Shown: positions 44,191-53,042 of the stretch, piece after piece
How the letters are laid out: every line of letters begins with the position of its first letter
Position numbering within the stretch: the first letter of the stretch is position 1
Source of the DNA: Candidatus Obscuribacterales bacterium
GTDB taxonomy: Bacteria > Cyanobacteriota > Vampirovibrionia > Obscuribacterales > Obscuribacteraceae
Direction: 5' to 3'
DNA: 64,000 bases
Assembly: GCA_019637435.1 (NCBI GenBank)
Contig: JAHBVO010000004.1
Span: forward strand, 496,001-560,000
Notes under the pieces: model-generated
What the model was told of the DNA's origin: nothing
The model's input: only the letters and a program-made list of their open reading frames with translations
The model's database searches: none
Program-made: the position numbers and the translations under genes

Positions 44191-46611
44191 TTAAGGCGAT
44201 GCCGTTGTTTCAAAAATGGATAGAATCGAAACCCAAGTCAGATAAAACTCGCTGCGTTTTAAAAACGACAGATGCATGTCGATGAGTATCCCGGTCTCGT
44301 CCTGAGATAGGATTGAGAACTCTGAGATACTGTCTACGAGTGTCTCGTCCGGCTGACCTCCGGAGAGGCGATACTCGTCTAGATAAAGTGTGTGCATAAA
44401 AGTATCCAGATTGTCGTCCGCGTTTAAAGATTCCTTCGAGGTGGGGACGAGGGAGATTTTTTCACGCGATAGAAGTTCTAATTTAGTCTTAATAACAGCG
44501 TTTATAGCTTCTACTGATTTATTGAAGGGAAGAGTTTGCAAAAGTTCTCGGTATTCAGCGGACGAATTAAAACGTTCAGCGTACATGCGGTTAATAACTG
44601 GAAGAACAGATACGACGGCTTCGCCGTCCGAGATGCACTCGATTAGTAGTGATCTGAATTTCTCGAATCTCGGCTTGCTGAAACCGGTGATTAGCGTTTC
44701 GACCTCGGCTTTATCGTTTGCCTTGCATAAGCGGAACAATGCCTCCAGGCTTTGCTCGTCTTCTGATTGGACAAAATGCATTGCCAGTCTTTTTATGCGT
44801 CTGCGAAACACCGCCGTGAATTTTTCGAGATCGCTAAACGCACTATTCACTCGGGATGCATGGTTTGCGTACTCGCGCACTTCGCTGTCGCTGCTGCTGA
44901 GAGCCTCTAGAAGCGGCTCTCGATGCCATGGAAAACCGGTTGCGAAACATATTTGCAATCCTGCTATCCGCTCGTCTGTTTTCCCTGATGCTAAAAGTCT
45001 CGAATGTTCTCTGGTCGCTTCTCTAAGTCTCGACTTGTCGTGCGAAAAAGCGTAAGTATTTAAAACGGGCTGCTTTGCGATGTCTACCAGATCGAAATTG
45101 GTTTGCCTGACGTTTTGCTCCTCGTCGAGAACAACCATCGACAAACCCTCGAATTGGTTTTGTTCATCCTGCCAACGACCGCTGCGAAGTTCTTGAAAGA
45201 GGCTCCAAAGGTTGCGGATATAGTAGGAGTCCAGGCTCGTGACCATGAACAAGATTGCGACTCCCAGCACAAGCAGGAAAACCACATAATCTTCGAAGTG
45301 CAAGGTGTTTTTCAAAAGCGCCGTGGCGCCACTGGTTGCCATAGTCGACAACGCTATCAAAATCGAAATCAATGACACTATAGTTCCCTTACTGTCTTTA
45401 GGGACTGGGACTAAACATTGCCTGGACATCGGCACTTGAATGCTTCTGTGGACGATATTGTATGTCACCATTAGCAGTACCAGCGGCCAGAATGGTGGCA
45501 ACAACATTGCTAATCCGGCGAAGACTAAAATGTTTAATGGCTGAATACTGAGCAAAGATGCAAGCTGAAGGCGGGCGTTCAAAACCCTCGTGATGAGTGG
45601 ATGCAAACCGAGCGAAAGCGCGTAGATAACGATCGTGAGAGCGCTGATGAATGATGCAAGCTGAGTCGCGGAGGAAAATGTCTTATCCGTAACCTGGTAA
45701 AACAGATTTTCTAAAACGAATTTTGTTACTGTTGACCATACCATGATGCTCATGGCGACGCGAACTAGAGGGTTTGTGAAGATGAACCTGATGGACCATG
45801 CGACATTTGTCAGCGCCGGCGTAAGGAACCCGCTCTGCTGTTCGTTAGCGGGTTTCGAGACGATTGCGTTCGATACGATTGCGTCAATCGGTTTGGAAAC
45901 TGTCACTTCAATTTGTGGTTCGGTTTGCAATACTCGCATACGCCAGACCGAGACGCCGAAAAGTACAAAATGTGACACCAGGAGAATCCAGGCAAGTGGA
46001 TAAACAAGGGTGAGCTGATGTGTCTGGCTGAAGAGCCAAACCAGACCGGATGCGGTAATGCGGGCGATAAGCTCCATCGCGACGATTTTCTGATAGACCT
46101 GTCTGAAGATCACCGGATTGACCGAGGATTGCAATACGATCGGCCCAAGCGTCGTTCCGATCAGATCAACGGTCATAACAGATACGACGAAGACATATAG
46201 CAAAAGCTGGTCGAAGGCGCGCAGCTGGGCTGAGAATGGTTCTAAACAACAGGCGAGCGATGCGGCAAACGCCACGATCAGAACCCCCCGATACACGTTG
46301 TACGGCTCGGTATTCTTGTGCCCGCGGAACGCGAAATAAACGTAGTACGACAGAGCAGCTAAACTTGCGAAAAAGAACAATTGGGGATAGCCCTTGCTGC
46401 CAACTGTTTTGACGAAGAGGCTGGTGGCGAAAATCCAACAAGAGTTGGTAAACATACAGCGACAGAACGCACTCAGGAAGTGCGTTTTGTAGGTAGCCGA
46501 GCGAGACTTCCAGAGCTTCACAGGCACCCGAGGGGAGGAGAGACAATCGCAGCGCGGTGCTGCTATTTTAGCGCTCCGTTGCTCGTGAGTGTATATTTCG
46601 TGTCCGGTCAC
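44191..46611 (-). CDS. Polytopic membrane protein (nucleotide-transporter/MFS-like) with C-terminal helical repeats
   Basis: Up to 806 residues from a GTG at 46611; the first 45 residues lack a clear membrane helix, so the true start may be further in. Residues 45-470 contain 10-12 hydrophobic helices in two groups, with a polar loop near 240-270. The arrangement reminds me of ATP/ADP antiporter-like (NTT) or MFS carriers, but no diagnostic motif is present. Residues 480-806 are soluble and helical with HEAT-like periodicity (for example LLASGKTDERIAGLQICFA and LLEALSSSDSEVREYANHAS). Fusion of such a carrier-like part to HEAT repeats is known among NTT relatives. Substrate unknown. Confidence 0.6.
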   Translation of the reverse strand: MTGHEIYTHEQRSAKIAAPRCDCLSSPRVPVKLWKSRSATYKTHFLSAFCRCMFTNSCWIFATSLFVKTVGSKGYPQLFFFASLAALSYYVYFAFRGHKNTEPYNVYRGVLIVAFAASLACCLEPFSAQLRAFDQLLLYVFVVSVMTVDLIGTTLGPIVLQSSVNPVIFRQVYQKIVAMELIARITASGLVWLFSQTHQLTLVYPLAWILLVSHFVLFGVSVWRMRVLQTEPQIEVTVSKPIDAIVSNAIVSKPANEQQSGFLTPALTNVAWSIRFIFTNPLVRVAMSIMVWSTVTKFVLENLFYQVTDKTFSSATQLASFISALTIVIYALSLGLHPLITRVLNARLQLASLLSIQPLNILVFAGLAMLLPPFWPLVLLMVTYNIVHRSIQVPMSRQCLVPVPKDSKGTIVSLISILIALSTMATSGATALLKNTLHFEDYVVFLLVLGVAILFMVTSLDSYYIRNLWSLFQELRSGRWQDEQNQFEGLSMVVLDEEQNVRQTNFDLVDIAKQPVLNTYAFSHDKSRLREATREHSRLLASGKTDERIAGLQICFATGFPWHREPLLEALSSSDSEVREYANHASRVNSAFSDLEKFTAVFRRRIKRLAMHFVQSEDEQSLEALFRLCKANDKAEVETLITGFSKPRFEKFRSLLIECISDGEAVVSVLPVINRMYAERFNSSAEYRELLQTLPFNKSVEAINAVIKTKLELLSREKISLVPTSKESLNADDNLDTFMHTLYLDEYRLSGGQPDETLVDSISEFSILSQDETGILIDMHLSFLKRSEFYLTWVSILSIFETTASP

Positions 46612-46719
46612 TGCGTTCTGTCGAATGAGAGCATAAAGATTATTTTCGTATCAAAGACGCGTAACGGCAGTGCCCGTAGGGTAGAACGTCGTAGACGGGT
46701 GAAGGAGCAGGTGAGATCC

Positions 46720-47781
46720 ATGACTTCTACCAGAAAAGGTGCCACGAAAGATGATTTGATTGCACTCCTGCGAAGGGGGGCTGACGGAGTCGCCAACTAC
46801 AACGACCTGGTCGGTGCGAAGAAGAAACGAACTGCGTTGCGCGATATAGATCTGTCCGGAGCGAAGCTGTCTGGTGTCGACTTTTCGTCCACCGATCTCT
46901 CTGGCGCTAATTTTACGGGGTGCGAACTGCACAACTGCAAGCTGGACAATGCGGACATTAGCAATTCTAATTTTGAGAAGGCTGACTTGACCAATGTCTC
47001 CGGTTTGAAGCTGAAAGCGAATGGAGCTGTATTTACTAATGCCACCATTTGTGGTGCCAATTTTCAAAATGCCGATCTACAGCATTCTATGTTTAAGAGT
47101 GCAAATTGTTCCGACATAGATTTGTCCGGGGCGATTATCTATGGAGCCAGGTTCGATGGTGCCAATTTGGAAAACGTCCGATTCGACCGAACTTCTTATG
47201 ATGAGAAAACGGTTTTGCCTGAAAGTTTGCTGCTTGATCCAGGTCTTCTGTGGAGGGGGCAGGGCGCAAATCCCGCATCGCTTTTGGCTATCCGTAATGC
47301 TACTCCGGCCGAACCTCTCGACTTCGGTAAGTTTCTCGAGCGTTTGGAAGTGAGCATCGATAAGGAGCGTCTGAAGAAAGCTGTCAAAATGTTGAAAGCT
47401 GAAAGTTTCCAGCTTTTCGCCGAAGTCGGTGATGTGCAGATGGTTGGTGTGGTCAAGAGTCAAACCGATCCAAATTTGGTTTATGCTTGTATCTTGACCA
47501 GCGACGGAAGATTTTGTTGTGGGACGCAAAATCTGAATCCTTGCGGCGGGCTTCGAGGTGCGCTGTGCAAGCATCTCCTCGTTCTGCTCCTGGGATTGAC
47601 GAATGCCGGAAAGTTTGACGCAACCGATGCCGATAAATGGGCTCAAATGAGTAAGCTTCAGCAGCCGAAGATGGACAAAGACACCATGAGCGAGACGTTC
47701 CTTCGCTACAAAGGCGCTGAAGCAGGCGAAATCGACTGGCGGCCGACTGAGACCATACCCGAGGACTACTACGCGTTCTGA
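46720..47781 (+). CDS. Pentapeptide-repeat protein with SWIM zinc-finger motif
   Basis: 353 residues from the ATG at 46720, preceded by GAAGGAG and GGTGAG; a much longer open frame upstream runs through the divergent promoter region and looks unreal. Residues 35-155 are pentapeptide repeats of the A(D/N)LXX type (ALRDIDLSGAKLSGVDFSST, ANFTGCELHNCKL), forming a right-handed quadrilateral helix. After a linker, FCCGTQNLNPC...ALCKH gives the Cx(1)C...CxH pattern of a SWIM finger, a zinc-binding module for DNA or protein contact. SWIM proteins are often encoded with MoxR/DUF5682/vWA genes, as here. First gene of a six-gene operon. Confidence 0.85.
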   Translation: MTSTRKGATKDDLIALLRRGADGVANYNDLVGAKKKRTALRDIDLSGAKLSGVDFSSTDLSGANFTGCELHNCKLDNADISNSNFEKADLTNVSGLKLKANGAVFTNATICGANFQNADLQHSMFKSANCSDIDLSGAIIYGARFDGANLENVRFDRTSYDEKTVLPESLLLDPGLLWRGQGANPASLLAIRNATPAEPLDFGKFLERLEVSIDKERLKKAVKMLKAESFQLFAEVGDVQMVGVVKSQTDPNLVYACILTSDGRFCCGTQNLNPCGGLRGALCKHLLVLLLGLTNAGKFDATDADKWAQMSKLQQPKMDKDTMSETFLRYKGAEAGEIDWRPTETIPEDYYAF

Positions 47782-48173
47782 TGGACACGACAGAGATCGT
47801 TCAAACAATCGATCACTTACAGAGGACTTTCGAGGACCTCATGATACGTGGTCTGAAAGCGGCCGGTCCGGGTGAGGTCAATACACTTTCAAATATTCGA
47901 GATGAATGTGAGCGAATAGGCGCCTACCATCTTGCCGGCCGAGTCGAGGCAATTCTCGAAGAGATTGATAAACCGGGGCGCTCCGGCGCGCAAGCACTCA
48001 TGCGTGCGCAGGCAAGCCTGCGGATGTTCGATCGAATTTTGACTTTGGAACACGCGCAAACGATACTCGGACTTGGTGTTCTAGGTCCGATTCCGGCACT
48101 CGATGCGGCTCTTGGCCAGGGAGCTGAAGCTCTGGAGAACAGCGACGATAACATCGATGAGGCTGTTCTATGA
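47781..48173 (+). CDS. Helical accessory protein of the MoxR operon (short paralogue)
   Basis: 130 residues, all helical. The pattern FEDLMIRGLKAAGPGEVNTL, IGAYHLAGRVEAILEEI, then ASLRMFDRIL is repeated with conserved spacing in the N-terminus of the next gene product (VEDLLITGLTTASEATVKTL, LRLGGTLRSVNDEV), so the two are paralogous. No catalytic motif. Its ATG overlaps the previous stop by one base and its stop overlaps the next ATG by four, so it belongs to the operon. Known systems of this type often carry DUF5691 here; I cannot see that family in this protein. Confidence 0.7.
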   Translation: MDTTEIVQTIDHLQRTFEDLMIRGLKAAGPGEVNTLSNIRDECERIGAYHLAGRVEAILEEIDKPGRSGAQALMRAQASLRMFDRILTLEHAQTILGLGVLGPIPALDAALGQGAEALENSDDNIDEAVL

Positions 48174-49279
48174 AACTGGAGCAGGTTGAGCGTAAGAAAC
48201 TGATTCCTTTATTGGAGCAACTCAGCGGCGCCGTCGAGGATCTGCTTATCACCGGTTTAACGACGGCATCGGAAGCGACGGTCAAAACTTTGAATGTCTC
48301 TTTCCAGGAGTCTTCCCGGATGGGAATGTTGCGGCTCGGCGGTACGTTGCGTTCTGTCAACGACGAAGTCGCTCGCTATACTAAAAACGATCCCGATTTT
48401 TCACGACGCCGGCTGAGCTTCTTCTTAAATCGTGCCTGGGCTCTCAGTAATGCGTTGAAGCACTCGATTGAGGGAAACAGAGTTGACCTCTTCGAGAAGC
48501 TGATGCGGACGCCATCTCCGCAGCCTGTTGATAAAATCGAAGTCGTCACTGTCGGTGTGGTGAAACGTCCAGCGGCAAGTTTTGTAGCATTTGAGTTCAG
48601 ACTGCGAACCGTTTCGAAATGCGGTCATTTAAAAAAAGGCGATCGACTGGTCTGGTCTTGTGTGTTTCCCAAGGCTCCAGGCAGCACGATACCGGCAGAA
48701 GGCTATTTGCATCTTCCGCAGAAGCAGAAGTTCAAAGCGGTAAGCCTACTCGAGCCAAAAGTGTTTACCATGGAAACTGTCTCGACGACTCTCGATCCGA
48801 CCGGATGCCATCGTGTCTCTCTGACTGATACCAGCACGGTCGCTGCTGGTGTTGAGTTCGCCGAATGGTCCTCACTGTTCCACTGGGATCAAATGGCCGC
48901 ATTTGAAAGAGTGCAGCAGCATGACCCCGGTCCGTTTGACCTTGATGTGGAATTGCAAGAAGAGGTGTTTGTTGACGAGTGGCTGATTCACGACAGTTAT
49001 GAAAATTCTGATAGCGGAATTGTTTTTCCAATTCAGACAAGTACTTTTTTGTGTGAAACAATAGTACCGAAAACAGGCGATAATAACGTTCTCTTGAACA
49101 ATCTCGGCGAGTACAAGGGCAAGAAGAAGCCGGGAACTTTGTACGGTCTAATGCACTACGAGCGGTGCAAATTAGTTTTGCAGCCTTTGACGGTATTCGG
49201 GAAGAAGAAGCCGAAACATCTGATGATTTCAGACGAAAAAATCGATCCGCGTGCGTTGTTGTCGACGCTCAAGTTTTAA
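48170..49279 (+). CDS. Accessory protein of the MoxR operon (long paralogue)
   Basis: 369 residues. Residues 1-110 are the helical domain shared with the preceding protein. Residues 120-369 look beta-rich and globular (VVTVGVVKRPAASFVAFEF, KKGDRLVWSCVFPKAP, GTLYGLMHYERCKLVLQPL) with no motif I know. The start overlaps the previous stop (ATGA). Position between the SWIM protein and the MoxR ATPase suggests a substrate-binding or adaptor role for the ATPase, which is inference. Confidence 0.7.
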   Translation: MKLEQVERKKLIPLLEQLSGAVEDLLITGLTTASEATVKTLNVSFQESSRMGMLRLGGTLRSVNDEVARYTKNDPDFSRRRLSFFLNRAWALSNALKHSIEGNRVDLFEKLMRTPSPQPVDKIEVVTVGVVKRPAASFVAFEFRLRTVSKCGHLKKGDRLVWSCVFPKAPGSTIPAEGYLHLPQKQKFKAVSLLEPKVFTMETVSTTLDPTGCHRVSLTDTSTVAAGVEFAEWSSLFHWDQMAAFERVQQHDPGPFDLDVELQEEVFVDEWLIHDSYENSDSGIVFPIQTSTFLCETIVPKTGDNNVLLNNLGEYKGKKKPGTLYGLMHYERCKLVLQPLTVFGKKKPKHLMISDEKIDPRALLSTLKF

Positions 49280-49301
49280 AATCGAACCAGGAGGAGTGGA
49301 C

Positions 49302-50456
49302 ATGGCGGGTAAGAAGGAAGAATTGGCGAGTGCGAAGGCTGTAGAGGCTTTGCGGCAGCCATCGGAGGTTTTATACCGCGATGAACTTGAAGCATTGAAG
49401 CAAAACGACAAAGATCCCGCTCCCGAGCCCTGGAAGTTGTCACCGCGAGCGGTGCTCAACTACATAGTCGGCGGAAAGCCATTGAAGGCAAAGTTCGATG
49501 GTAAGTCAGTTGAGATCCCAATCACTCGCAAGTTCTTTGGTGACGATTCGATCGTCGAACGCGCCATCGTGACCCTGGCTTCGGATCGGGCGTTACTTTT
49601 AGTCGGAGAACCTGGCACCGGCAAGAGCTGGCTTTCCGAGCACCTTGCGGCAGCGATCTCGGGAACCTCGACTCTTACGGTTCAAGGCACCGCCGGTACC
49701 ACCGAGGAGCACATCAAATACTCATGGAACATAGCGAGGGTTATCGCAGAGGGACCGAACTCAGGCAATTTGATTCCGTCACCAACCATGGTGGCAATGA
49801 AAAATGGAAGTCTACTGCGTTTCGAGGAGATTACGCGCTGTTTACCGGACGTCCAGGACTCACTTGTTTCAATTCTTTCTGACAAAGCAATTGCCATTCC
49901 GGAACTGCCTGATGAGAATATGGTCTGGGCGAGACCTGGATTTAACGTGATTGCGACGGCGAATACGCGCGATCAGGGTGTGAATGAACTATCTGCCGCC
50001 TTGAAGCGCCGGTTCAACTACATCCACATTCCAATTGTTTCCGATCACAAAACTGAAGTTGAGATCGTGCAGAAACGTGCAGGCGAGCTACTCAAGCGCT
50101 ATGAAATGTCCGTTTCCGTCCCTCCCCCGATTATCGAAATCCTGACCACTGTTTTTCGCGAAATTCGCGAAGGCAAAACCGATGATGGTGTCAGCGTGAA
50201 AAAGCCGACAACGACGGTGTCAACTGCTGAAGCTATAAGCGTAGCTATCGATGCCGCTCTCTATGCGCGTTTCTTCGGATCCGGTGAAGTCGGTGCTGAC
50301 GATGTTGCTCGCAATCTGATCGGCTCGATTGTCAAAGAAGATGCCAATGATCTCGCTGTTTTGAAAGAATACGCGGTATTGGTCGCAAAGCGTCGCGGCG
50401 AGAAGGATAAGAACTGGAGAGACTTTCACGACACTGTTCTCAAATCGATAAAGTAG
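49302..50456 (+). CDS. MoxR-family AAA+ ATPase
   Basis: 384 residues from the ATG at 49302, which follows AGGAGGAG; the upstream in-frame extension is discounted. Walker A GEPGTGKSW, Walker B LLRFEEITR, sensor 1 with VIATANTRDQG, and arginine finger ALKRRFNYI, then the lid domain. MoxR ATPases form hexamers that, with vWA partners, remodel or load metals into client proteins. The gene lies between the accessory pair and the DUF5682-type gene; the vWA gene follows. ATPase function is certain, the client is unknown. Confidence 0.92.
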   Translation: MAGKKEELASAKAVEALRQPSEVLYRDELEALKQNDKDPAPEPWKLSPRAVLNYIVGGKPLKAKFDGKSVEIPITRKFFGDDSIVERAIVTLASDRALLLVGEPGTGKSWLSEHLAAAISGTSTLTVQGTAGTTEEHIKYSWNIARVIAEGPNSGNLIPSPTMVAMKNGSLLRFEEITRCLPDVQDSLVSILSDKAIAIPELPDENMVWARPGFNVIATANTRDQGVNELSAALKRRFNYIHIPIVSDHKTEVEIVQKRAGELLKRYEMSVSVPPPIIEILTTVFREIREGKTDDGVSVKKPTTTVSTAEAISVAIDAALYARFFGSGEVGADDVARNLIGSIVKEDANDLAVLKEYAVLVAKRRGEKDKNWRDFHDTVLKSIK

Positions 50457-50459
50457 CAA

Positions 50460-53042
50460 GTGACACAACAATCAATATCCGAAAAGCATAAGCAGTTGAC
50501 TGAGCTCAATCTCGATATTGAGTCAGTCAAGGCGCAGGTAGAGGCAGTTCTTTCCAGCGAACTATATTGGTTTCCGGTGCGACATCATTCGCCGAATGTG
50601 GCGCTTAACCTCCGGAAGGTTATGGTGAAACGAAAACCGAGAGTTGTGTTCATTGAAGGACCAAGCCAGGCAAACGATCTAATTCCTTTTATCATTGATA
50701 CGAAAACCAAACCACCTGTCGCAATCTACAGCTCCTTCCGTGATGATGGCAATATGCTCGGGTTGGCAGGTATTGCAAGCGCTGCAGAGGACTTGCCTCC
50801 AGTGTTTCCGGTCTGGTATCCGATGTTGCAGTATTCTCCGGAGTACGTCGCTATCAAGGTTGCGCACGAAATCGGGGCGAAGGTCGTTTTCATAGATCTT
50901 CCGCATTATGCGCGTATCAAAAGTGCAAAACCTGTCGAGGTGCTCACATCGGAAAAACCTGTTTCCCTTGACTCTCATCCAATCGATGAGTCCAGGGTTT
51001 CCGATGAAATTGTCGCGTCTATTGACGAGATTGAGCCGCATCCCGATGCGCTGATCGATGAAGGAAGCGATGAACAAATAGATGAGCGGATCAAGCGGGA
51101 ACTCGAGGAAGGTTCCGAGCATCTAATCGTCGAATCTCGCTTTTATCAGGAACTCGCTAAAACCGCAGGCTATCGTACCTACGAAGAAGCCTGGGACAGC
51201 TTGTTCGAGATGAGAAGTTTCGACGATCCGGAAGTTTTTCGTAAAGAGTTTTCTGCGTTTTGTGCAGCATCGAGGGCGACCACTTTGCCTGTTCGGATGA
51301 TTCTTGACAGTACCATCGATCGTGAACGTCATATGTTAAGGAGCATCGATAGAGGCTTGGCGGAGATGAATCTGAAGGCGTCAGATGCTATGGTCGTTTG
51401 TGGTGGATTCCATCTTTTCATGGATCGTGAGGACAAAAACGATCCGCCAACGCCGCCCGGGGGCACCGTATACAACACTATTGTTCCCTATTCATTTTTT
51501 CAGGTTTCCGAACTTTCCGGCTATGCTGCGGGCACTCGTGCGCCTCAATTTTACCAGCGTGTCTGGGATCTGCAGAATGAACAGCGATTCGACGAGGTCT
51601 ATGTTGAGCACATAGTCGCCGTGTTGACCGAGGCTCGGAAGAAAGGGAATGTTTATTCTTCAGCGGACGCAATTGCCGTTGCTCAGCATACCGAGATGTT
51701 GAGCCGTTTGCGAGGTAGAACGATTCCGGTTCTCGACGATCTGCATGACGCTCTGGTGACTTGCTGCTGCAAAGGAGATCCGCTTGAAGAGGGCGGTCCG
51801 CTATTCACAGCCATCGATGCTGCAGATATAGGGCACAAGATCGGAAAGGTCACGAAAGAGCTGGGTCAGCTTCCCGTAGTGGCGGATTTCTATTCGAATA
51901 TGGAATCTCTTGACCTTGGAGAAGTTCTAGGCAAAGAGAAACGTTTAAATGTCGAGGTGGATAAAAGAGAGTCGCTCGGTGAGCAACGGAGCGTGTTTTT
52001 TCATCGCTTGCGGTTTCTAAAAGTCCCTGTCTGCGCCCTTACAGAAGCTCCGTCCGGAGACTTCACCTCCGGCAAGTTGTTTCGCGAAAAGTGGCAATTG
52101 AAGTGGAGCCCGTCTGTCGACTCCGCTTTGATTGAGTTAAACATTTATGGTGACTCGATTGAACGTGCGGCTCTCGCGGCGCTGCGAAAGTGTTTGAAAG
52201 ACGATCAGGATAGCGCAGGCAAAATCGCCCAACATCTTTTGCGATCCGTTGACATGGATCTGCCGGACATGGTGCGTATGACCGAAGACTCGCTCAGTGA
52301 CGCGATAGATAACGACGTGCGTTTCATATCGTTGGTTCAGGCTCTGACCACCATGCTCGTCCTCGATAAATACCTTATCTATCGGAATCTTCGTCGAGGC
52401 ATGCTGGACGACTTGATCGTCAGGTGTTTCGATAGGGCGTGCTTTGCGATACTGGATGTGGTGGCGGCACCGGAAGAGCAGCAGGACCAAGTGGTATCAA
52501 TGCTGGTGGCGCTCGCTGAAGTGACGCAGCAGGGCGATAAACAAAATCTCGACCGAAATTTGTTTGCCCAGCATGTTCGAGACGCTGCAGATGCAAGCCC
52601 GGTGCCGTTCCTCAAGGGTGCTTTCCTGGGAATACTTTCTGAGCTTCGAGAGCTGGAGCCGACCGAGCTTGCGGACTTTGTTCGCGGTCTTGCTAAGTCC
52701 TCCGTGGAGGTCATGGTCACAGCCGGAGATTTCCTGGATGGAGTAATGGCTGTTTCCCGCACATCTTTGATGCTCGGTGCAGATTCTTTGATCAAGGCTA
52801 TTGATGAACTTCTTCGTGCGGCAGAGTGGGAGCCGTTTCTGGTCATGTTGCCGAAAATGCGCGCCGCATTCGAGCGTATGCATATTACTCATCGCGATTC
52901 TCTGGCCTCTCGAGTCGCAGAAATCTATGGACTTAAGGCGGCTTCGTCACTTACCGAATTGAATATTTCTACGGCAGCAGCAGTTACGGTTGCTCGGCTG
53001 GATAAGCGTGTTGCGGAAATCATGAAGGACTGGGAGCTGTGA
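50460..53042 (+). CDS. DUF5682-type protein with EreA/TraB-like motif set
   Basis: 860 residues, GTG start three bases after the MoxR stop. The N-terminus has the family hallmark YWFPVRHHSPNVALNLRKV (RHHSP 41-45) followed by VVFIEGPSQAND (Glu66) and, about 250 residues later, VVCGGFHLF (His318). A histidine pair, an IEGP glutamate and a distal GxxH is also the motif set of the EreA/TraB/TIKI/ChaN-type hydrolases, so a catalytic role is possible. Residues 360-860 are helical with no known motif. In other bacteria this family is encoded with MoxR, vWA and SWIM proteins, as here. No signal peptide; cytoplasmic. Confidence 0.82.
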   Translation: MTQQSISEKHKQLTELNLDIESVKAQVEAVLSSELYWFPVRHHSPNVALNLRKVMVKRKPRVVFIEGPSQANDLIPFIIDTKTKPPVAIYSSFRDDGNMLGLAGIASAAEDLPPVFPVWYPMLQYSPEYVAIKVAHEIGAKVVFIDLPHYARIKSAKPVEVLTSEKPVSLDSHPIDESRVSDEIVASIDEIEPHPDALIDEGSDEQIDERIKRELEEGSEHLIVESRFYQELAKTAGYRTYEEAWDSLFEMRSFDDPEVFRKEFSAFCAASRATTLPVRMILDSTIDRERHMLRSIDRGLAEMNLKASDAMVVCGGFHLFMDREDKNDPPTPPGGTVYNTIVPYSFFQVSELSGYAAGTRAPQFYQRVWDLQNEQRFDEVYVEHIVAVLTEARKKGNVYSSADAIAVAQHTEMLSRLRGRTIPVLDDLHDALVTCCCKGDPLEEGGPLFTAIDAADIGHKIGKVTKELGQLPVVADFYSNMESLDLGEVLGKEKRLNVEVDKRESLGEQRSVFFHRLRFLKVPVCALTEAPSGDFTSGKLFREKWQLKWSPSVDSALIELNIYGDSIERAALAALRKCLKDDQDSAGKIAQHLLRSVDMDLPDMVRMTEDSLSDAIDNDVRFISLVQALTTMLVLDKYLIYRNLRRGMLDDLIVRCFDRACFAILDVVAAPEEQQDQVVSMLVALAEVTQQGDKQNLDRNLFAQHVRDAADASPVPFLKGAFLGILSELRELEPTELADFVRGLAKSSVEVMVTAGDFLDGVMAVSRTSLMLGADSLIKAIDELLRAAEWEPFLVMLPKMRAAFERMHITHRDSLASRVAEIYGLKAASSLTELNISTAAAVTVARLDKRVAEIMKDWEL

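Noticed and set aside
46381..46719. N-terminal extension of the SWIM protein
   Set aside because: It overlaps the start of the divergent membrane protein gene, is Arg/Cys-rich without structure, and a better start exists at 46720.
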